A DNA stretch of 64,000 nucleotides from Rhodoflexus caldus (GTDB lineage: Bacteria; Bacteroidota; Bacteroidia; Cytophagales; Thermoflexibacteraceae): NCBI RefSeq assembly GCF_021206925.1, contig NZ_JAJPRF010000008.1, positions 62,001 to 126,000 on the forward strand, read 5' to 3'. A program made the translations under genes and the position numbers. A model generated the notes under the pieces. That model was given only the letters and a program-made list of their open reading frames with translations. It was not told the DNA's origin and searched no databases. Shown here one piece after another: positions 9,012-16,402 of the stretch; within the stretch, counting starts at the first letter, position 1; each line of letters starts with the position of its first letter.

Positions 9012-9992
9012 TTAAAACACAATCGGGCAGTCAATATGCTTGCTTCCACGCTTGCGGCGCTTGTCAAACGGTTCATAAATCAGTGAAATTTCGTGTGCTC
9101 CCCCTGAGCGGTTCAGCGTTGAAACAGTTATATCGTAGCTGTAACTGATAGTAAGGGAGTTTTTTAACCGTACGCCTATCAGCCCTGCAAAGGCATCCTG
9201 ATTAATGCTGCCCCGTGCATTTTGGCTGATAGGCAAACCGCGATACCAGATACCGACAATCAACGGGTCGTAGTACAGATTAGCGCCCAAGTCTAACTGC
9301 CTGAATGAGCCTTGTTGCTGGAAAAGCAATGCCGGCGACAAGGCTATTTTGTCGTCGCTGCTCGGGTCTAAGTCTATCCTGTAACCTGCTTGTGCAGAAA
9401 AGCGCATGTTAAGTCGCTCTGTTCCGCTGAGCAGCCCCACGGCAGGACGTGTCAGATGATAAGCTGCCAGCCCCAGCCAGAAATTGGAGCGATGCAGCAA
9501 AGCCCCCGCCGAAAAATCGGGATAGATAATGGTTGGTTGGGCAAGCGTTTCGGCTGTTGCTCCTCCGCTTCGCAATTGGTCTTCAAACACAAAGTTGCCA
9601 AAGTCTGCCGTGCGTACGCCCAAACCACCCTGAATGCCCATTCGCAGTGCCATTCCGCCCCTCAGCCGTACCCTGTAAGCATACGAAAGATTGAGTTGAG
9701 TAGCACTCATGGCAAACGCACCGATGCGGTCTTGGGAAAGCATGATGCCAAGTCCGCTGTCGTAGTAGTCCCAGTTGTAGTCGGTAGAAATCTGATTGAT
9801 TTGATACGCCCCCGGAATTTGCGGCCATTGGTTGCGGTAAATCGTATTCAGCCTGAAATGCGGCGTAGCACCCGTCAGTGCAGGGTTGAGGTACAACGGC
9901 GAAGCATAGAATTGTGTAAAATTGGCATCCTGCCCCCAAACAGCCTGTGCCCCAAGCAGCACAAACAAACACAGCCCGATAATATTTTTCAT
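9012..9992 (-). CDS. PorP/SprF family type IX secretion outer-membrane protein
   Basis: The signal peptide KNIIGLCLFVLLGAQAVWGQ is followed by the family hallmark DANFTQFYASPLYLNPALTGA and YRNQWPQIPGAYQ, then a beta-barrel pattern of alternating aromatic strands and the ending SLIYEPFDKRRKRG. PorP/SprF proteins sit in the outer membrane. They assist type IX secretion and in gliding bacteria help export or anchor adhesins such as SprB. It is 326 residues from the Met chosen because it begins the signal peptide; another Met lies 11 codons upstream. No other Por/Gld gene or large adhesin is adjacent, so it is one of the dispersed copies common in Cytophagales. Confidence 0.9.
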   Translation of the reverse strand: MKNIIGLCLFVLLGAQAVWGQDANFTQFYASPLYLNPALTGATPHFRLNTIYRNQWPQIPGAYQINQISTDYNWDYYDSGLGIMLSQDRIGAFAMSATQLNLSYAYRVRLRGGMALRMGIQGGLGVRTADFGNFVFEDQLRSGGATAETLAQPTIIYPDFSAGALLHRSNFWLGLAAYHLTRPAVGLLSGTERLNMRFSAQAGYRIDLDPSSDDKIALSPALLFQQQGSFRQLDLGANLYYDPLIVGIWYRGLPISQNARGSINQDAFAGLIGVRLKNSLTISYSYDITVSTLNRSGGAHEISLIYEPFDKRRKRGSKHIDCPIVF

Positions 9993-10083
9993 GCGGTAAA
10001 TGTAGAGTAACTTACTAAAAAACACAGCTTGTTGCGTTGCAAAAAATCTGCCGATGTCTGTCTGACATTTCAGGCAAACGCAT

Positions 10084-10091
10084 TATCTTTG
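10084..10091 (+). promoter_or_regulatory. possible -7 element TATCTTTG upstream of the SCP2 operon
   Basis: The sequence TATCTTTG fits the Bacteroidota -7 consensus TAnnTTTG and ends 26 bases before the first ATG of the SCP2-nuoC-pabBC operon. No clear TTG is seen at the -33 position, so this is a motif match only. Confidence 0.4.
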
Positions 10092-10117
10092 ACTAACATT
10101 AACAACCCTAAAAAACC

Positions 10118-10438
10118 ATGCATACCTTAGAACAATTTACCGAAGACGTTCGGGAACTTGTAGCTAACAATCCGCATTTTAAAGGAACAGCAAAGTTTAT
10201 ACTGCCCGAAGGAAACGTTTATATTCATGCAGACCAAGAGCCGGCTTATGTGGACAACGACGATGCCGAAGCCGATTGCAGCATTAAACTCTCTTTGGAT
10301 ACAGCCTATAAGTTGATGTCCGGCGAGCTTAACAATTTTACGGCATTTACATTGGGTAAACTCAAAGTTTACGGAAGCATGGGCAAAGCTGCTGTTATCG
10401 GGCAGATTCTCAGTGATGTAGCCAAAGCTAAAAAATAG
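10118..10438 (+). CDS. SCP2 sterol-binding domain protein
   Basis: A 106-residue single-domain protein matching the SCP2 lipid-transfer fold: KGTAKFILPEGNVYIHADQEP, then DAEADCSIKLSLDTAYKLMSGELNNFTAFTLGKLKVYGSMGKAAVIGQIL. The LMSGELNNFTAFTLGKLKVYG stretch is the typical conserved core. Such proteins bind acyl or sterol-like lipids in the cytoplasm; the ligand here is unknown. It is the first gene of a tight rightward operon, since the next gene begins 2 bases after its stop. Confidence 0.88.
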   Translation: MHTLEQFTEDVRELVANNPHFKGTAKFILPEGNVYIHADQEPAYVDNDDAEADCSIKLSLDTAYKLMSGELNNFTAFTLGKLKVYGSMGKAAVIGQILSDVAKAKK

Positions 10439-10440
10439 TC

Positions 10441-10785
10441 ATGTTCAAAATTCCCACCCTTACCAGATTACCGCAACACAAGCGATTCAACTACGAGCCA
10501 CGCCATTACGACCCCGAAATGGAGGAAATCAGGCAGCGAATTGCCGAAGCCAAAGCGCGTGTAAAAGCAGACAGAGAAGATGAAAATTATTCCAGCCAAC
10601 ATGCTCTGCGCGGTGCCATCAGGAGGCACTCGCGGCTAAAACGCAAGGGAGCCGATTTTTCGCAACTTATTTTCATTATTGGCTTTGCCTGCATTGCCTA
10701 TGCCTATTTTACTTACGGCAGTATAGCGCTTTTGCTGTTTTTCGTGTTAGTGTTCGGTTACATCTGGTATAAAATACGCAGATGA
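10441..10785 (+). CDS. small membrane protein of unknown function
   Basis: It has 114 residues. The N-terminal two thirds is charged and helical (EMEEIRQRIAEAKARVKADRE). The C-terminus holds two closely spaced membrane helices (LIFIIGFACIAYAYF, IALLLFFVLVFGYIWY) and a basic tail KIRR. This charged-helix plus two-helix hairpin design occurs widely in Bacteroidota without known function. It begins 2 bases after the SCP2 stop and overlaps the next start by the ATGA tetranucleotide, so translation is coupled with nuoC. Confidence 0.75.
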   Translation: MFKIPTLTRLPQHKRFNYEPRHYDPEMEEIRQRIAEAKARVKADREDENYSSQHALRGAIRRHSRLKRKGADFSQLIFIIGFACIAYAYFTYGSIALLLFFVLVFGYIWYKIRR

Positions 10786-11279
10786 TTGATATTCAGGAGC
10801 TTACAGAAGCTATTCGGTCAGTCATAGGAGAGGCAAACCTGTTGCAGCAGGATACTGATGCTGCACATCCCTGTTTTACGATAGTACCTGAAAGTCTTTT
10901 GCCGCTGTGCGAATGGTTGCGAAAGGCATATTATTTTGACCATCTGAACTGCATCACGGCAGTGGATAACGGGGAAAAAGTAGGCACGATAGACCTTATC
11001 TATCATCTGACAGCGCTTACAAAAGGCTTAACCATTGTTCTCAAAATCAGCACAGCGCGCGGCAATCCACCGCAGGAAATGCCGCAAGCACCAAGCCTGA
11101 CCCCTCTTTGGCGAACTGCCGACTGGCACGAGCGCGAAGCATACGACCTGTTTGGGGTGCAGTTTGCGGGGCATCCCGACCTGCGAAGAATTTTGCTGCC
11201 TGCCGACTGGCAAGGGTTCCCCCTGCGAAAAGATTACGTAGAGCAGGAATATTATCATGGAGTTAAAGTAAAATACTGA
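10782..11279 (+). CDS. nuoC: NADH-quinone oxidoreductase subunit C (30 kDa subunit), isolated copy
   Basis: Complex I hydrophilic subunit with the signature WHEREAYDLFGVQFAGHPDLRRILLPADWQGFPLRKDY at residues 110-152. The N-terminal domain carries FDHLNCITAVDNGEKVGTIDLIYHL. At 165 residues it is the normal separate NuoC rather than a NuoCD fusion. It overlaps the preceding membrane-protein gene by 4 bases and is followed 16 bases later by pabB. No nuoA, B, D or later genes are present anywhere in the window, which is unusual because nuoC is normally in the nuo operon. Confidence 0.9.
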   Translation: MIDIQELTEAIRSVIGEANLLQQDTDAAHPCFTIVPESLLPLCEWLRKAYYFDHLNCITAVDNGEKVGTIDLIYHLTALTKGLTIVLKISTARGNPPQEMPQAPSLTPLWRTADWHEREAYDLFGVQFAGHPDLRRILLPADWQGFPLRKDYVEQEYYHGVKVKY

Positions 11280-11295
11280 TAGTCAAGTACTTATT

Positions 11296-12288
11296 GTGAG
11301 TGTTTCTTATCCGCTGCTGAGCAGGCACGATGCCGCCTCTGCCATGAACCGCTACGGCACAGAGCAGAGGCCTTTTCTGTTCATTATTGATTATCACATG
11401 CAGAAATGCCGTGTAATTCCGATAGAGGAGGTGGCAACCGATGAAATTTTATACCAAATCGGGCATCTGACGAATGTCCATCAGCTAATATCAGCACTAC
11501 CGAATCTGCATTTTGATAAATATCCGCTCAGTTTTGATGAATATTTGCGCAAATTTCAGGCAGTCATGCAACAAATTGCTATTGGGAATACCTATTTGCT
11601 GAATCTTACCTGTGCTACTCCCATATGCTCCAACCTTTCGTTGAAAGAGATTTTTGCGGTCAGTCGCGCCAAATACAAGTTGTGGGTTAGTGAGGAGTTT
11701 GTTTGCTTTTCTCCTGAAACTTTCGTGCAAATTATTGATAATCAAATTATTTCTTGCCCAATGAAGGGCACGATTAATGCCGCAACGCCCAATGCGGAAG
11801 CACTGATTATCAGCGACTTAAAAGAAACCGCCGAACATCATACGATTGTTGATTTGATTCGCAACGACCTGAGCATGGTAGCCAAAAAAGTTCGCGTAGA
11901 GAAGTTTCGCTATGTAGACACTATTCATGCACACGATAAAACGCTGCTGCAAGTCAGTTCGCGTATCGTTGGCGATTTACCCAAGGACTACGAGGCCCAT
12001 ATTGGCGATTTGTTGTTCCGTCTTTTGCCGGCGGGGTCTATCAGCGGTGCGCCCAAAGCCAAGACAACCGAAATTATAGCAGCAACGGAAGGTTATGATC
12101 GCGGCTACTACACAGGCATTTTTGGTATATTTGATGGTAAAAATTTAGACAGTGCAGTAGCGATTCGCTTTATTGAGCAATCAGCCGACGGCTTGGTATT
12201 CAAAAGCGGCGGAGGTATCACCTCACACAGTACTGCCCGCGCGGAGTACAACGAGCTTATTGAGAAAATATATGTCCCTATTGCTTGA
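11296..12288 (+). CDS. pabB: aminodeoxychorismate synthase component I (PabB)
   Basis: Chorismate-binding family. With a glutaminase partner it makes 4-amino-4-deoxychorismate for folate synthesis. The key boxes are PMKGTINA (Lys of the PIKGT motif), LKETAEHHTIVDLIRNDLS, LLQVSSRIVGDL, LLPAGSISGAPKAKTTEII, GYDRGYYTGIFGIF and FKSGGGITSHSTARAEYNE. It is 330 residues and lacks the long N-terminal tryptophan-regulatory region of TrpE, which favours PabB. The start is GTG. The C-terminus overlaps the pabC start by 17 bases. Neither PabA nor TrpG is in the window, so the glutaminase must be encoded elsewhere. Confidence 0.88.
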   Translation: MSVSYPLLSRHDAASAMNRYGTEQRPFLFIIDYHMQKCRVIPIEEVATDEILYQIGHLTNVHQLISALPNLHFDKYPLSFDEYLRKFQAVMQQIAIGNTYLLNLTCATPICSNLSLKEIFAVSRAKYKLWVSEEFVCFSPETFVQIIDNQIISCPMKGTINAATPNAEALIISDLKETAEHHTIVDLIRNDLSMVAKKVRVEKFRYVDTIHAHDKTLLQVSSRIVGDLPKDYEAHIGDLLFRLLPAGSISGAPKAKTTEIIAATEGYDRGYYTGIFGIFDGKNLDSAVAIRFIEQSADGLVFKSGGGITSHSTARAEYNELIEKIYVPIA

Positions 12289-12868
12289 AACCATACGGGT
12301 AGCTGACAGAGCGTTCCAAAACTTATCCTATCACCAGCAGCGACTGGAAAGAAGCATACAGCAGCATTTTCCCCAAGTAGAGCCTATTTTATTGGCAGAA
12401 AAACTTGCTATACCCGATAGTTTGGATAACGGCGTTTACAAATGCAGGGTTTTATATGATGAAAAAATCAGGACGATAGAATTTTTGCCTTATACTGTTC
12501 GTTCCGTACAGTCGCTGGCATTGGTTTCTATACCCTCCGATGCAGATTATTCCTCCAAATGGGCAAATCGCTCATGGATTGAGCAGTTGAAACAGGGCAC
12601 CGCTGCCGATGATATTTTGATGGTAAAAAATGACTTACTGACCGATACAAGCTATGCCAATATTGCTCTTTGGGATGGATACGAATGGTTTACCCCGCGC
12701 TTGCCACTATTGGAAGGCACTAAACGCGCTCAATTGTTGGCAGAAGGCATTTTGAAAACAGCAGATATAAGACCTTGCGAATTGCTTGATTTTCAGTATC
12801 TTAAACTGTTGAATGCCATGATAAATTTTGAAGAGTCTCCCACAGTAAGTGTTAGTAATATTCAATAA
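12272..12868 (+). CDS. pabC: aminotransferase class IV / aminodeoxychorismate lyase (PabC-like)
   Basis: It has 198 residues from the ATG inside the end of pabB; this start removes an upstream frame that reads antisense-like through pabB. The segments YKCRVLYDEKIRTIEFLPYTVRSVQSLALV and DILMVKNDLLTDTSYANIALWDG are characteristic of the short Bacteroidota class IV PLP enzyme that follows PabB. It would release 4-aminobenzoate and pyruvate from aminodeoxychorismate. The fold is shorter than E. coli PabC (269 residues). The close pabB overlap strongly supports the role; a branched-chain-type aminotransferase is the alternative. Confidence 0.83.
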   Translation: MSLLLETIRVADRAFQNLSYHQQRLERSIQQHFPQVEPILLAEKLAIPDSLDNGVYKCRVLYDEKIRTIEFLPYTVRSVQSLALVSIPSDADYSSKWANRSWIEQLKQGTAADDILMVKNDLLTDTSYANIALWDGYEWFTPRLPLLEGTKRAQLLAEGILKTADIRPCELLDFQYLKLLNAMINFEESPTVSVSNIQ

Positions 12869-12872
12869 CCCG

Positions 12873-13061
12873 TTATTTTTCTTTGGCGGCTCTGTCTTTG
12901 GGAGAATTGCCGTAAGGGCAGTGGCGGCAGATGCGTTTACAACAATAACCACGTTTGAGAAGATAAGTTTCTGTAAATACAATTAACCCGTTTTCTATAT
13001 AGTAGTAAATATTTTCGCCCGAAGGTGTATTGTCGCTATTGGGTCGGTTCTTTTTCATCAA
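12873..13061 (-). CDS. DUF5522 small cysteine-rich protein
   Basis: A 62-residue protein whose core GENIYYYIENGLIVFTETYLLKRGYCCKRICRHCPYG is the DUF5522 domain, with four Cys in a CC-x3-C-x2-C array that looks able to bind a metal. The family is small, widespread in Bacteroidota and of unknown function. It is convergent with pabC, with only 4 bases between the stops. The start may be either of two adjacent Met codons. Confidence 0.82.
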   Translation of the reverse strand: MMKKNRPNSDNTPSGENIYYYIENGLIVFTETYLLKRGYCCKRICRHCPYGNSPKDRAAKEK

Positions 13062-13224
13062 GTTGATTCTTTATTTGCGATACGGCTCGCTGTTTAATCT
13101 GCCGCGTACTTTCATTCAGTTGCGTATCTCCCCATTGCTGACGCGCGGAATCCCAACAAAGTAACGGGCAAGATATTTTTAGAGGTTTAGATGATTTTTT
13201 TCTAAATGAAAACTCCGGCAACAT
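13036..13224 (-). CDS. possible small hypothetical protein upstream of the DUF5522 gene
   Basis: A 62-residue open frame on the same strand, overlapping the start of the DUF5522 gene by 26 bases. The product is basic and Gln-rich (KQRAVSQIKNQLDEKEP) with no signal peptide, membrane helix or recognised motif. It is listed because it fills an otherwise empty gap between two supported genes, but it could be chance. Confidence 0.25.
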   Translation of the reverse strand: MLPEFSFRKKSSKPLKISCPLLCWDSARQQWGDTQLNESTRQIKQRAVSQIKNQLDEKEPTQ

Positions 13225-13297
13225 GTGCTTAAATTTGGCTGTAATAACTTGTTGTTAGTAAAAAATGTTTTGAAATAAGGCTGCAAATTTCGGCAAA

Positions 13298-13627
13298 TTA
13301 TTTTTCAACGGTTTTTCTGCGAAAAGGAGCTGCTATCCGGCGGAACATCTTCTTCTCAAATTCCCAGAAAAAACGAAATTGTCCGAAAATAAAACCATAA
13401 ATCAGGAGTACTACCTGATACAATGGCAGTATAACAAATACAGAAGCAAGAATGCGTGCGGTAGTGGATGAATCATCGCCAATACCCAACAGCGGCAACA
13501 GCAGTTTTTTCAGATATAAAATGCTGAACCCTGTGCAGGCAAACACTGCCAAAATCACTGCAACATGCCATCCGCTTGTTACCCCCCATCGCTCCTTCAA
13601 GCGCTCAATCGGGTTCTTTTCTGCCAT
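13298..13627 (-). CDS. DUF6787 membrane protein
   Basis: It has 109 residues with two membrane helices (WHVAVILAVFACTGFSILYL, ARILASVFVILPLYQVVLLIYGFIFG). It begins KNPIERLKERWGV and ends FGQFRFFWEFEKKMFRRIAAPF. The LKERWGV start, paired helices and GQFRFFWEFEKK end fit the Bacteroidota DUF6787 family, whose function is unknown. It diverges from rmuC with a 34-base gap that must hold both promoters. Confidence 0.75.
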   Translation of the reverse strand: MAEKNPIERLKERWGVTSGWHVAVILAVFACTGFSILYLKKLLLPLLGIGDDSSTTARILASVFVILPLYQVVLLIYGFIFGQFRFFWEFEKKMFRRIAAPFRRKTVEK

Positions 13628-13661
13628 TGTTGATGTATCTTTCCCTCAAAATTACAACTTT

Positions 13662-14867
13662 ATGGAAGAGTTCCTCTACATACTTGTAGGCATACTGGCA
13701 GGCGGGGCATTGGTCGGGTTGTGGATGCGCAACCTTGCAACAATGCAACAAGCTGATTATGAGAGACAAATCATTCAATTAAAAGCAGATAAACAATTAG
13801 CAGAAACGCGGTTGCAAGACAAAGAAAAAGAATGGCAACAGCTGCGCGAGCAATTGCAGGGACAGTTTCGTCAAATTGCCGGTGAGGTATTGGAAGAAAA
13901 AGGAAAGAAAATCGCCAATGCAAACCAAGAACAAGTAGCAATGCTATTGGCGCCCGTGCAACAACGCTTGCAGGATTTTCAGCGCAAAGTGGAAGAAGTT
14001 TATGATAAAGAGTCAAAACAGCGCTTTGCATTGGAAAAAGAAATTAGGCATTTGTATGAATTAAATCAGCAAATTACCAAAGAAGCACACAACCTGACGC
14101 AAGCACTGCGCGGGCAGGCTAAAATACGCGGCAACTGGGGCGAAATGATTCTGGAAAGTATTTTAGAGAAAAGCGGGCTGGAGCGTGACAGAGAATATCG
14201 CACACAACTTGCCGTGAGCAATGCCGAGGGCAAACGCCTGCAACCTGATGTGGTAATAGCATTGCCCGATGGCAAATATTTTATCATTGATGCCAAAGTT
14301 TCACTCAATGCCTATGAGCAGTATACTGCCGCCGAGTCGGAGGAGCAGCGCCAGCACCATCTGCGTGAACATTTGCAATCTGTCCGTCGGCATGTGCAGG
14401 ATTTGAGCCAAAAAAATTATCACCAAGCAATCGGCGCGGGCAGCCCCGATTTTGTGTTGATGTTTATGCCTGTTGAGCCGGCCTTTTACTTGGCCGTACA
14501 ACATGATGCGGAACTGTTTTTTTGGGCATTTGAGCGGCGAATTATTCCGGTAAGCGCTTCCACACTGATGGCAACTTTGCGAACCACGGCAACCCTTTGG
14601 CGATTGGACAAACAGAATAAAAATGCCGAGGAAATTGCACGCGAAGGCGGAGCCCTCTATGAGAAATTAACGGGCTTTGTAACCGATTTACAAAAAATTG
14701 GCCATGAGATAGAACAGGCAAAGAATGCCTATGAGCAAGCCTTTGCCAAATTGCGCACAGGCAAGGGCAATCTGCTTGCAAGAGCTGAGAAAATGCGCAA
14801 ACTGGGTGCTAAAACATCAAAAGTATTACCCGGAGAACTGTTTGATAATGAGGAGGATACAATGTAA
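13662..14867 (+). CDS. rmuC: DNA recombination protein RmuC homologue
   Basis: It has 401 residues from the ATG at 13662, where the N-terminal membrane anchor FLYILVGILAGGALVGLWM begins; the frame is open upstream but that part is antisense to the divergent gene. A long coiled coil (about residues 30-150) leads into the nuclease-like RmuC domain: ALRGQAKIRGNWGEMILESILEKSGLERDREY, LQPDVVIALPDGKYFIIDAKVSLNAYEQY, then PDFVLMFMPVEPAFYLA and VSASTLMATLRTTATLWRL. RmuC limits rearrangements at inverted repeats in E. coli. The PDVV-x-DAK pattern fits a PD-(D/E)xK nuclease fold. Confidence 0.93.
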   Translation: MEEFLYILVGILAGGALVGLWMRNLATMQQADYERQIIQLKADKQLAETRLQDKEKEWQQLREQLQGQFRQIAGEVLEEKGKKIANANQEQVAMLLAPVQQRLQDFQRKVEEVYDKESKQRFALEKEIRHLYELNQQITKEAHNLTQALRGQAKIRGNWGEMILESILEKSGLERDREYRTQLAVSNAEGKRLQPDVVIALPDGKYFIIDAKVSLNAYEQYTAAESEEQRQHHLREHLQSVRRHVQDLSQKNYHQAIGAGSPDFVLMFMPVEPAFYLAVQHDAELFFWAFERRIIPVSASTLMATLRTTATLWRLDKQNKNAEEIAREGGALYEKLTGFVTDLQKIGHEIEQAKNAYEQAFAKLRTGKGNLLARAEKMRKLGAKTSKVLPGELFDNEEDTM

Positions 14868-14869
14868 AA

Positions 14870-14906
14870 AGCACGCCAACCACAAAGTGATTGGCGTGCT
14901 TGTAAG
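14870..14906 (+). terminator. hairpin after rmuC
   Basis: The 10 bp inverted repeat AGCACGCCAA (14870-14879) pairs with TTGGCGTGCT (14891-14900) around an 11-base loop, 2 bases after the rmuC stop. The following T tract is weak (TGTAAGTTT), so termination may be partial. The remaining 250 bases to xseA are AT-rich with no further feature seen. Confidence 0.6.
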
Positions 14907-15150
14907 TTTCACTAAACTAAAAATACCATTATATACAGCTTTAACAATTTGCATGCACTACATTTAAATTGTCAAAGTATGCACTTCAAAATTGGGCTTC
15001 ATCATTTAAAAAAACTAATTTTTCGGAGTGCTAATAATCGGGTGTGTAATTTTTTAGCCAATATTGCCTTTTTTAATTTATGCGTGTGCTATTAATGTGT
15101 TGATTATTAAGTAATTAATATTCGTGAAAAAATACTATTGAAATCAACTC

Positions 15151-16371
15151 ATGCAAGAAAAGTTTTTTACACTGCTGCAACTGAACAAAAGTATCCGCAA
15201 TTTGGTGGCAGGCATCGGCCGCGAATTTTGGATTGTGGCAGAAATCGCGCACATACAAGTACAGGAACACGCCTACCTTGAACTGGTGCAGAAAGAGAAC
15301 GAGCGGATTGTAGCCAAAGCGCGAGGCATCATTTGGGGAAATGTGTTGCAGCAACTGTTAGCCGAACAGCCCGAAACATTACCGATGATACTCAAAGCGG
15401 GAGCCAATATACGCTGCCGAGTTGTGGTTAATTTTCACGAAGTGCACGGGCTTGCCCTGCATATCAATGCGGTTGATGCTTTCTACACCTTGGGCGAAAT
15501 GGAACAACAACGCCTCCGAACATTAGCCAAATTAGAACAGAGTGGTCTGTTATATTTACAGCAAAACTTATCATTACCCCCTGTATTGCAAAAAATTGCT
15601 GTGGTGTCGTCTGAAACAGCCGCAGGTTTTGGCGATTTTATGAATCAATTGGATGCTAATCCGTGGGGCTATCGCTTTGTCGTTACCCTGTTTCCGGCGA
15701 GTGTACAGGGCGAAAATGCCGTTCCGGGATTAGTTGAGCAAATCGGCAGAGTAGGCAAGCACTTTGATGTATTGGTGATTATTCGGGGGGGCGGTGCAAG
15801 GTTAGACTTAGAAGTTTTTAACTCGGAAGCTGTTGCAGCAGCCATTGCCCGTTGTCCGATTCCCGTTTTGACAGGTATAGGCCATCAGCGCGACAGTACT
15901 ATTGCCGACCGAACGGCGTATTTATCGCTTAAAACACCTACGGCAGTTGCTGAGTTTATTTTGCAAAATAATTTACAATTTGAAAGCAAGATTTTTGATT
16001 TAATGCGAAAAATTGCCTTATACGGCTCAGGAAAAATCAATGAACAACACGCGTTGCTTAATGAATGGCGACTTGGTCTTATCAGAAAAACCCATGAAAA
16101 AATCAGTCGTGAACATATGCAGCAGCAGCGTCTGCAAATGGGCGTCAAATCTTTCACAAAGGAAAAAATGCGCTCTGCGCGACACCGGTTAGAAGTTTTT
16201 GAACAATTTTTTCGTTTTTCCAATCCAAAATACTTACTTGAAAAAGGATATTTCCTCATCAGACAGCATCACCACTATCTGAAAGCAAGTGATTTGCAGC
16301 CTGATATGCAGGTAGAGATAGAAGGTGATAGATTGATTGTTGAGGCAAAAATCGGTAATAAAATAAATTAA
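15151..16371 (+). CDS. xseA: exodeoxyribonuclease VII large subunit
   Basis: Large subunit of the single-strand exonuclease that acts in repair. An N-terminal OB-fold (about residues 5-105) is followed by the catalytic core with AVVSSETAAGFGDFMNQL, DVLVIIRGGGARLDLEVFNSEAVAAAIARCPIPVLTGIGHQRDSTIADRTAYLSLKTPTAVAEF, then a C-terminal coiled coil and a final OB-like strand pair (LEKGYFLIRQ). It is 406 residues, normal length. The expected partner XseB (about 70 residues) is not seen next to it; the following gene, 31 bases on, is the caspase-lipase fusion. Confidence 0.93.
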   Translation: MQEKFFTLLQLNKSIRNLVAGIGREFWIVAEIAHIQVQEHAYLELVQKENERIVAKARGIIWGNVLQQLLAEQPETLPMILKAGANIRCRVVVNFHEVHGLALHINAVDAFYTLGEMEQQRLRTLAKLEQSGLLYLQQNLSLPPVLQKIAVVSSETAAGFGDFMNQLDANPWGYRFVVTLFPASVQGENAVPGLVEQIGRVGKHFDVLVIIRGGGARLDLEVFNSEAVAAAIARCPIPVLTGIGHQRDSTIADRTAYLSLKTPTAVAEFILQNNLQFESKIFDLMRKIALYGSGKINEQHALLNEWRLGLIRKTHEKISREHMQQQRLQMGVKSFTKEKMRSARHRLEVFEQFFRFSNPKYLLEKGYFLIRQHHHYLKASDLQPDMQVEIEGDRLIVEAKIGNKIN

Positions 16372-16402
16372 CAACAAACTGTAATAATAATTAACCGTCA
16401 GT

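Noticed and set aside
13452-13661. An upstream extension of rmuC by 70 residues
   Set aside because: The extension is antisense to the divergent DUF6787 gene and lacks features; the membrane anchor begins at 13662.
16372-16402. Expected exonuclease VII small subunit XseB next to XseA
   Set aside because: Only 31 bases separate xseA from the caspase-lipase start, and no small ORF with the XseB pattern is in this area.
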